Under the pieces are notes generated by a model. The model was not told where the DNA came from. It did not search any database and was given only the letters and a program-made list of their open reading frames with translations. The position numbers were made by a program, and so were the translations under genes. Source: an uncultured Clostridia bacterium (lineage in GTDB: Bacteria; Bacillota; Clostridia; TANB77; CAG-508). From it: 27,695 nucleotides of DNA. Below are positions 23,090 through 27,695 of this stretch, one piece after another (within the stretch, counting starts at the first letter, position 1; the number at the start of each line of letters is the position of its first letter). The stretch is taken from positions 1 through 27,695 of the forward strand of contig CAKOPZ010000022.1 of assembly GCA_934101145.1 (NCBI GenBank). Direction: 5' to 3'.

Positions 23090-23449
23090 ATGTCAGATGT
23101 AAATACTATTGATAAAGAAATTAATATTAGTAATACAAATTTCTCAGAAGAAACAAATCATATAGATGTGCAAGATGTTTCAATCTCTGATAAATCACAA
23201 GACTTTGTAGCTCCAGAGCAATCAGCTACAAATGACTCACCTTCTGATGATAACACTCAATCAAACACAATTTTTAATCCTAATGAACTTACATTCAATG
23301 ACGCACCAGAGCCAAATTGTTTAGCACTTACAGTAAAAAAAGATTATAATTTAACAATCGTTAAGAATGTGTTTACAACAACTGGACGTCTATCTTGGAA
23401 AATTGCATTAGTTACCGCAATTATAAATATATTAAATATGTTATTTTAA
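23090..23449 (+). CDS. acidic, probably disordered protein with C-terminal membrane tail
   Basis: This is a 119-residue hypothetical protein. Residues 1-80 are strongly acidic, rich in Asp, Asn, Ser, Thr and Gln, with no hydrophobic core, which suggests disorder. The C-terminus WKIALVTAIINILNMLF (about 103-119) is a single hydrophobic segment ending at the last residue, a tail-anchor arrangement. SD GAGGTG is close to ideal. No motif was recognised. The neighbours are unrelated in orientation, so context gives no function. Confidence 0.7.
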   Translation: MSDVNTIDKEINISNTNFSEETNHIDVQDVSISDKSQDFVAPEQSATNDSPSDDNTQSNTIFNPNELTFNDAPEPNCLALTVKKDYNLTIVKNVFTTTGRLSWKIALVTAIINILNMLF

Positions 23450-23450
23450 A

Positions 23451-23476
23451 AAGCTTACCTATTTTAAGGTAAGCTT
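23451..23476. terminator. bidirectional terminator, overlaps stop codon of the minus-strand gene
   Basis: A perfect 9-bp stem aagcttacc/ggtaagctt (23451-23459 with 23468-23476) has an 8-nt loop. It lies between convergent genes and includes the first bases of the TAA complement at 23475-23477. Confidence 0.7.
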
Positions 23477-24503
23477 ATGTTTTTAGAAATGACGCTATTT
23501 TTTTGAAAATTTTCATTATTTTATTTTCAGTTACAGCAACCAATGCATTGGCATTTTTTGTTTTATTTATTTCATATATCTGTTTGTTCATTTTTTTTGC
23601 AAGTTCTTGCATATATGTATCAAAAAATTCATTTGAACTATTTCCATTTCTTAAATCAGTTCCCATTAAATTTCTGTAATATATTGCCTTTGTTTCATAT
23701 TTATCCACTTCTTCAAGCGTGGTAAGTCTTGGGCAAATTTTGTTAAAATATGTAGTAAATATAATATTTTGAGTTTCTATATATGTACTTGCAATTTTAT
23801 CTTGTAATAATTTTATTTCTGTTTCGTCCTGCTCTTCATTAAGTCTATTGTTATATTCCAAAATCATATCAAACGATTTTATTATTTTTCTTGTTTTTTC
23901 TTCAAATGTATCTAATAAAACATCTTCAAATTTATTACTTCCTTCGAATATAGCTTTAACAACAACTTTTTCTCCTAAAAGATAAACAATTTGATCCATA
24001 AGATTTGTCAAAAAAGGATAATATTTAGGCGTTATTGTCTTAATCCTTACCCCAAATCTCTCAATTATTTCAGGAGTTTCATCAACTGCTTTTGCAGAAA
24101 TATATTGAACTGCTGCTTCATTTATTCCAATTCCATAAACTTTAAAATCAGAGAAATTACATAGTCCTATTTTCTTATTTTTTATTGTTCTTCTATCTTG
24201 CAAATAGTGGATACACTCATGCATTATCTGTTCATTAACTGTATCTATATTAATCTCTTCATCAATATATATACTATTATTTTCGTAAATATAATTTACT
24301 TTTGAAATAGGTTTAACAATACTTGCTGTATACATATCACAATTTTCAAGTCTTAAGTAAACCTTTTCAAATTCCTCCTTCATGTTTGGAGAAGCATTTT
24401 CTAAAGCTTCTACAACATTTTTTGCAATTTTTTTAATGGATTCAATATTTAATTTTTTTATATTTACAATTCCAAGCATTTCAAGCTTTTTTTCTATATT
24501 CAT
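23475..24503 (-). CDS. putative HExxH zinc-metalloprotein
   Basis: This is a 342-residue protein without signal peptide. HECIH at residues 95-99 (within EQIMHECIHYLQD) is a zinc-binding HExxH motif. A Glu at 129 in GIGINEAAVQYISAKAV, about 30 residues later, could be the third ligand, as in gluzincin-like folds. The rest is helical and charged, with many Lys, Glu and Ile, and ends in a Lys-rich tail (KIMKIFKKIASFLKT). It may be a peptidase or a catalytically modified relative. I do not recognise a named family. SD GGAGG, with its own promoter upstream at 24537. Confidence 0.8.
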   Translation of the reverse strand: MNIEKKLEMLGIVNIKKLNIESIKKIAKNVVEALENASPNMKEEFEKVYLRLENCDMYTASIVKPISKVNYIYENNSIYIDEEINIDTVNEQIMHECIHYLQDRRTIKNKKIGLCNFSDFKVYGIGINEAAVQYISAKAVDETPEIIERFGVRIKTITPKYYPFLTNLMDQIVYLLGEKVVVKAIFEGSNKFEDVLLDTFEEKTRKIIKSFDMILEYNNRLNEEQDETEIKLLQDKIASTYIETQNIIFTTYFNKICPRLTTLEEVDKYETKAIYYRNLMGTDLRNGNSSNEFFDTYMQELAKKMNKQIYEINKTKNANALVAVTENKIMKIFKKIASFLKT

Positions 24504-24536
24504 TTAATCCTCCATTATCTTATGTATGCTTTTAAT

Positions 24537-24565
24537 ATTTTATCAATAGCACATATACATGTCAA
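24537..24565 (-). promoter_or_regulatory. consensus sigma-A promoter of the metalloprotein gene (TTGACA-N17-TGATAAAAT)
   Basis: On the minus strand a perfect TTGACA at 24565-24560 and TAAAAT at 24542-24537 have a 17-bp spacer and a TGA extended -10. Confidence 0.7.
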
Positions 24566-24616
24566 TAATTTTTGAAAATTTTATGTCACTATCGTTACTA
24601 TATAATACAACAGAAC

Positions 24617-24646
24617 AAAGCACTCTGATTATCAAAGTGCTTTTTT
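24617..24646 (+). terminator. terminator-like hairpin with T6 run
   Basis: Arms aaagcact/agtgcttt (24617-24624 with 24636-24643) extend inward through tgat/atca, and a run of six T follows in the plus direction. No plus-strand gene lies upstream; see findings. Confidence 0.6.
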
Positions 24647-24797
24647 GAGCTATTAACTTATTCAATTTACGAAGTTCATAAGTTTAGAAATCCTTTCTTT
24701 CACTCTTTTTAATATTTGATGCCGTCATACACTTCATGGAATAAAATTTTATTCTCTATTTTCACAACTGCTATATGAAGGATAAATGAAAAGAAAT

Positions 24798-24852
24798 AAG
24801 ACAGGAGTTTTTATGTAAACATTTCAAAATTGATATTACTTTCTCCTGTCTT
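24798..24852 (-). terminator. probable terminator of the MucBP/VWA gene
   Basis: Perfect 10-bp arms aagacaggag/ctcctgtctt (24798-24807 with 24843-24852) have a 35-nt loop, followed on the minus strand by a T-rich tract. It lies 50 nt after the stop at 24906. Confidence 0.55.
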
Positions 24853-24905
24853 GTTTCTATACATTTAATAATTTAAATTATCTATTTCATTATACATCTG
24901 CTTTT

Positions 24906-27695
24906 CTATGAACGTGGAATATAATAAATAATTTTAATTACATCTGATGGAAGTGCTCCATGATTTTTCACATATTCATTTGCATCCCATATAATTTGTT
25001 TATTATTTGAAATTGTTAATCCATAATCAGATAATTTATTTTTGTCTGTACATTCAAATAATATTTTTTCAACATCCTTACCATTTTCATTAACAATATA
25101 AGTTGCTTTAATTGGGCACTCACTTGTTATCTTTATAGCATCAGATGCTTCATCTAATGTAACTACGCCTTCTTCACTTATAGTTGTTTTTTCAGTACCT
25201 GTTGCTTCTGCTGCAATTTCATCAAATGCTTTTAATAAACCATCTGCATCTTTAGCATCATGACATTTTCCATCTGTTGCAATTTTCTTTAAAGAACTAG
25301 CATTATAGCCATTTCCAAATCCTATTGAATAAATATCATCAACCATTCCTTCTAGCGTATTATATTTTTTTCCATTATAAGCATCATTGAAACCTCCATC
25401 AGCTAAAACAATTACAATATTTTTCTTTGTGTTGCTTAAATATTTTTCTTTATTATTAATAATCAAATCATAAGCAGGTACTATATTCGTTCCAAGCCCA
25501 CCTTGGTCATCACTAATTGTGATATTATCTACAGCTGTTATTAAATTAGCATTTGAAGTTGAGTTTGTTCCTACAGATATGGCTCCTGTGTCGATTGCTT
25601 TCTCTTCAAATGTATAATAATTATTATCTGATGCCTTTACAACTTCTACCCAATTTCCGTTAACTTTTGCCCATCCATTATAAACTTGGTTTTTATCTAC
25701 TTTATCTTTTAACACTTTTAATGTTACTTTATTTTGATTACTTGGAGTATTAAATGTTATAACTCTCATATCTGTATTTTTACCATTTTGTTTAGCAATA
25801 AATTTTTTGATAGCTTCTTTTGCATCATATAATTTTGTTTTATTTCTATCAGATGGTGCTACTGGGCAATACGAATCTTTATTTGCATAAGTTTTGCCAG
25901 CTGTAGGTCCATTCATACTTGATGAATTATCTACTACGAATATAATATTTAAATCAGTACCTTTTCTTCCTTCTTTAAATTCATTATATTTAACTGTAAT
26001 TTCTTTAACTTCAGTATTTGCATCACTTGTTTTTGTCTTATTTCCTTCTGTTAAAACTGCTTTATTTTTTACTGTTTTTCCGATATAATCTTCTGCTGTT
26101 CTAGCTTTAAAAGTAATTGTTTTTGTAACAACTTTGTTATTGTTTGATGCAGCTTCAAGTTCAATATTCCATTTTAATGTTTGTATGTTATTAGCATCTG
26201 TTGTAATATCAGGTTTAATATTAGCTGAATTTTCAACATAAGTTGTTTCTTTTAGCTCATCTGTTACAGTTACCGTACTTGAAACATATCCTTTATTTGT
26301 TACAGTGATTGTATAATCAATTACTTCTCCTGCTCTAACTTGTGATGTCGCTGTTTTATTAATTTCCACTTCAGATTTACCATAGTAAACTTTTATTAAG
26401 TTTTCTCCATTTATTGCCTCAACTGGCATAGCATTTTTCTCATCATTGAATTCATAATATCCAAGATATTGATATTCGCCTATTTCATCTGGTTTTTCAA
26501 ATGGAATCTCTTTTCCTAGAAGTACTGTTCCTGTTGTATCAGCTTTTATTTTGGTATCATGTACTCCATTAAAATAATACTCTACTTTGTAGTTTACTTC
26601 TGGAATTTTTTCATAGTATATGTTTATTATGTTTTCAGTTTCATCTGCACTTATTGTTATACTCTCTGGATTTGAATATATATATTTATATCCTTCGATA
26701 TTAACTATTTCATCTTTTGCATTTATAACCTCTTCAAATGTAGCCTGATCAGTCTTAGCACTTCGTAACACTTGATCTGTATCTTTTTCTAAGTAGTTTA
26801 CAGTATATTTTAAGTCTGTTCTCTTTGTATAGTATAGATTTAAAACATTCTTACTTTCATCTGTTGCAATAACTATTCTATCTGGATTAGCAAGTTTATA
26901 TGTGTATCCAGGTATTTCAATTTTTTCTTCCATTGCTGTTATTACGTCAGCAAATGTTGCTTCAGCTGTTTTTCTAGTTTGTAATACTTTATTTGTATCT
27001 AATTCTAAGTAGTTTACTGTATATTTTAAGTCTGCTCTTTTTGTATAGTATAGGTTAATTACATTTTGACTTTCATCTGTTCCTACTACTATGTTTACTG
27101 GATTTGCACTATCATATACATATCCATCTATTTCTACTTTTTCACTTTCTGCTGTTACTTCTGTTTTAAATGTTACATTCTCTACTGTCTTAGCATTTTG
27201 TAATACATTGTTTGTATCTTTTTCAAGATAGTTTACTGTATATTTTAAGTCCGCTCTCTTTGTATAGTATAGGTTGATTACATTCTTACTTGCATCTGTT
27301 CCTACTGTTATACTATCTGGATTTGCACTATCATATACATATCCATCTATTTCTACTTTTTCATCTATTGCTTTTACTTCTGTTTTAAATGTTACATTTT
27401 CTACTGTTTTAGCAGGTTGTAATACATTATTTGTATCTTTCTCTAGATAGTTTACTGTATATTTTAAATCTGCTCTCTTTGTATAGTATAGGTTAATTAC
27501 ATTCTTACTTGCATCTGTTCCTACTGTTATACTATCTGGACTTGCACTATCATATACATATCCATCTATTTCTACTTTTTCACTTTCTGCTGTTACTTCT
27601 GTTTTAAATGTTACATTTTCTACTGTTTTAGCAGGTTGTAATACATTATTTGTATCTTTTTCTAGATAGTTTACTGTATATTTTAAATCTGCTCT
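24906..27695 (-). CDS. large surface protein: MucBP-type repeats, DUF11 domain, VWA domain (5' end outside window)
   Basis: The frame is open to the right edge, so the start and any signal peptide are missing; 929 residues are visible. First come MucBP-like repeats of 73 residues, each starting RADLKYTVNYLEKDTN and ending NVINLYYTK. The first three are near-identical, the next two diverged, then one variant (VNYKVEYYFNG). A DUF11-type domain follows (INKTATSQVRAGEVIDYTIT). Next is a von Willebrand A domain with MIDAS DNSSS in IIFVVDNSSSMNG, Thr in GLGTNIVPAYDL and Asp in VLADGGFND. A final beta domain ends IIYYIPRS. No LPXTG, membrane segment or positive tail follows, so anchoring is not by sortase at this end. 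The expected role is adhesion; the ligand is unknown. Confidence 0.9.
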   Translation of the reverse strand, partial: RADLKYTVNYLEKDTNNVLQPAKTVENVTFKTEVTAESEKVEIDGYVYDSASPDSITVGTDASKNVINLYYTKRADLKYTVNYLEKDTNNVLQPAKTVENVTFKTEVKAIDEKVEIDGYVYDSANPDSITVGTDASKNVINLYYTKRADLKYTVNYLEKDTNNVLQNAKTVENVTFKTEVTAESEKVEIDGYVYDSANPVNIVVGTDESQNVINLYYTKRADLKYTVNYLELDTNKVLQTRKTAEATFADVITAMEEKIEIPGYTYKLANPDRIVIATDESKNVLNLYYTKRTDLKYTVNYLEKDTDQVLRSAKTDQATFEEVINAKDEIVNIEGYKYIYSNPESITISADETENIINIYYEKIPEVNYKVEYYFNGVHDTKIKADTTGTVLLGKEIPFEKPDEIGEYQYLGYYEFNDEKNAMPVEAINGENLIKVYYGKSEVEINKTATSQVRAGEVIDYTITVTNKGYVSSTVTVTDELKETTYVENSANIKPDITTDANNIQTLKWNIELEAASNNNKVVTKTITFKARTAEDYIGKTVKNKAVLTEGNKTKTSDANTEVKEITVKYNEFKEGRKGTDLNIIFVVDNSSSMNGPTAGKTYANKDSYCPVAPSDRNKTKLYDAKEAIKKFIAKQNGKNTDMRVITFNTPSNQNKVTLKVLKDKVDKNQVYNGWAKVNGNWVEVVKASDNNYYTFEEKAIDTGAISVGTNSTSNANLITAVDNITISDDQGGLGTNIVPAYDLIINNKEKYLSNTKKNIVIVLADGGFNDAYNGKKYNTLEGMVDDIYSIGFGNGYNASSLKKIATDGKCHDAKDADGLLKAFDEIAAEATGTEKTTISEEGVVTLDEASDAIKITSECPIKATYIVNENGKDVEKILFECTDKNKLSDYGLTISNNKQIIWDANEYVKNHGALPSDVIKIIYYIPRS
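27035..27691 (-). repeat. 219-bp tandem repeats encoding MucBP-like units
   Basis: At least three consecutive 219-bp units (boundaries near 27035, 27254, 27473) encode 73-residue repeats. By eye the units 27254-27472 and 27473-27691 differ at about 8 positions. The array runs off the window edge. Confidence 0.9.

Larger units (their letters stand above)
24504..24905. other. intergenic region without gene
   Basis: About 400 nt holds no ORF or recognisable RNA gene. It contains the promoter of the metalloprotein gene, a plus-strand TATAAT at 24601 followed at once by a terminator-like hairpin, and the terminator of the VWA gene. The part from 24650 to 24795 shows nothing further. Confidence 0.7.

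Noticed and set aside
27035..27695. CRISPR-like array
   Set aside because: The repeats are 219 bp, contiguous, in frame and encode protein domains; there are no spacers.

Overview
This window looks like chromosome from an AT-rich, low-GC, single-membrane anaerobic Bacillota, most likely an uncultured Clostridia-type gut lineage. The clues are the strong A/T bias, SD-rich starts (AGGAGG), TTGACA/TATAAT promoters, the gene orders lepA-rlmB, tsaE-tsaB-rimI and ylxM-ffh-rpsP-khpA-rimM-trmD-rplS, and an oxygen-sensitive PflX-type radical SAM protein.

Layout. 1-354 (no gene): two tandem minus-strand promoters and a leader pointing off the left edge, which resembles an rRNA operon leader. 355-4788 (minus): lepA, rlmB and a secreted or membrane-anchored hypothetical. 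4803-6742 (plus): tsaE, tsaB, rimI (t6A tRNA modification and an acetyltransferase), with a 138-bp GC-rich hairpin element between tsaB and rimI. 6753-9196 (plus): a Lon-like AAA protease. 9204-9659 (plus): an orphan 119-aa protein behind a near-consensus promoter. 9719-13761 (minus): the ribosome/SRP operon ylxM-ffh-rpsP-khpA-rimM-trmD-rplS. 13796-18499 (minus): a four-gene Dlt-like surface-acylation operon (adenylation enzyme, carrier protein, AlgI-type MBOAT, SGNH protein). 18529-19956 (minus): thyA-folA. 19964-21727: divergent pflX-like and acyl-ACP thioesterase genes. 21734-24565: a DUF2974 alpha/beta hydrolase, an acidic tail-anchored protein and a putative HExxH metalloprotein. 24798-27695 (minus, cut by the right edge): a giant MucBP-repeat/DUF11/VWA surface protein.

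The most striking observation is that both tsaE and ffh, two normally essential P-loop NTPase genes, are broken by one extra base at the same point of the Walker A motif. Both carry the 15-mer GGTTCNCGGAAAAAC, where an intact gene would read GGTTCNGGAAAAAC. The extra base creates a CGG codon, and by eye CGG is otherwise absent from the recognised genes of the window (about 8,300 codons), apart from one in the orphan 119-aa gene. This is either a recurrent +1 programmed frameshift at a 'hungry' CGG codon or a sequence-specific assembly error. It can be tested genome-wide.

Second in interest is the Dlt-like operon. Its adenylation enzyme lacks both the Asp that holds the substrate amino group and the Cys linked to D-Ala selection, so the group it attaches may not be D-alanine.
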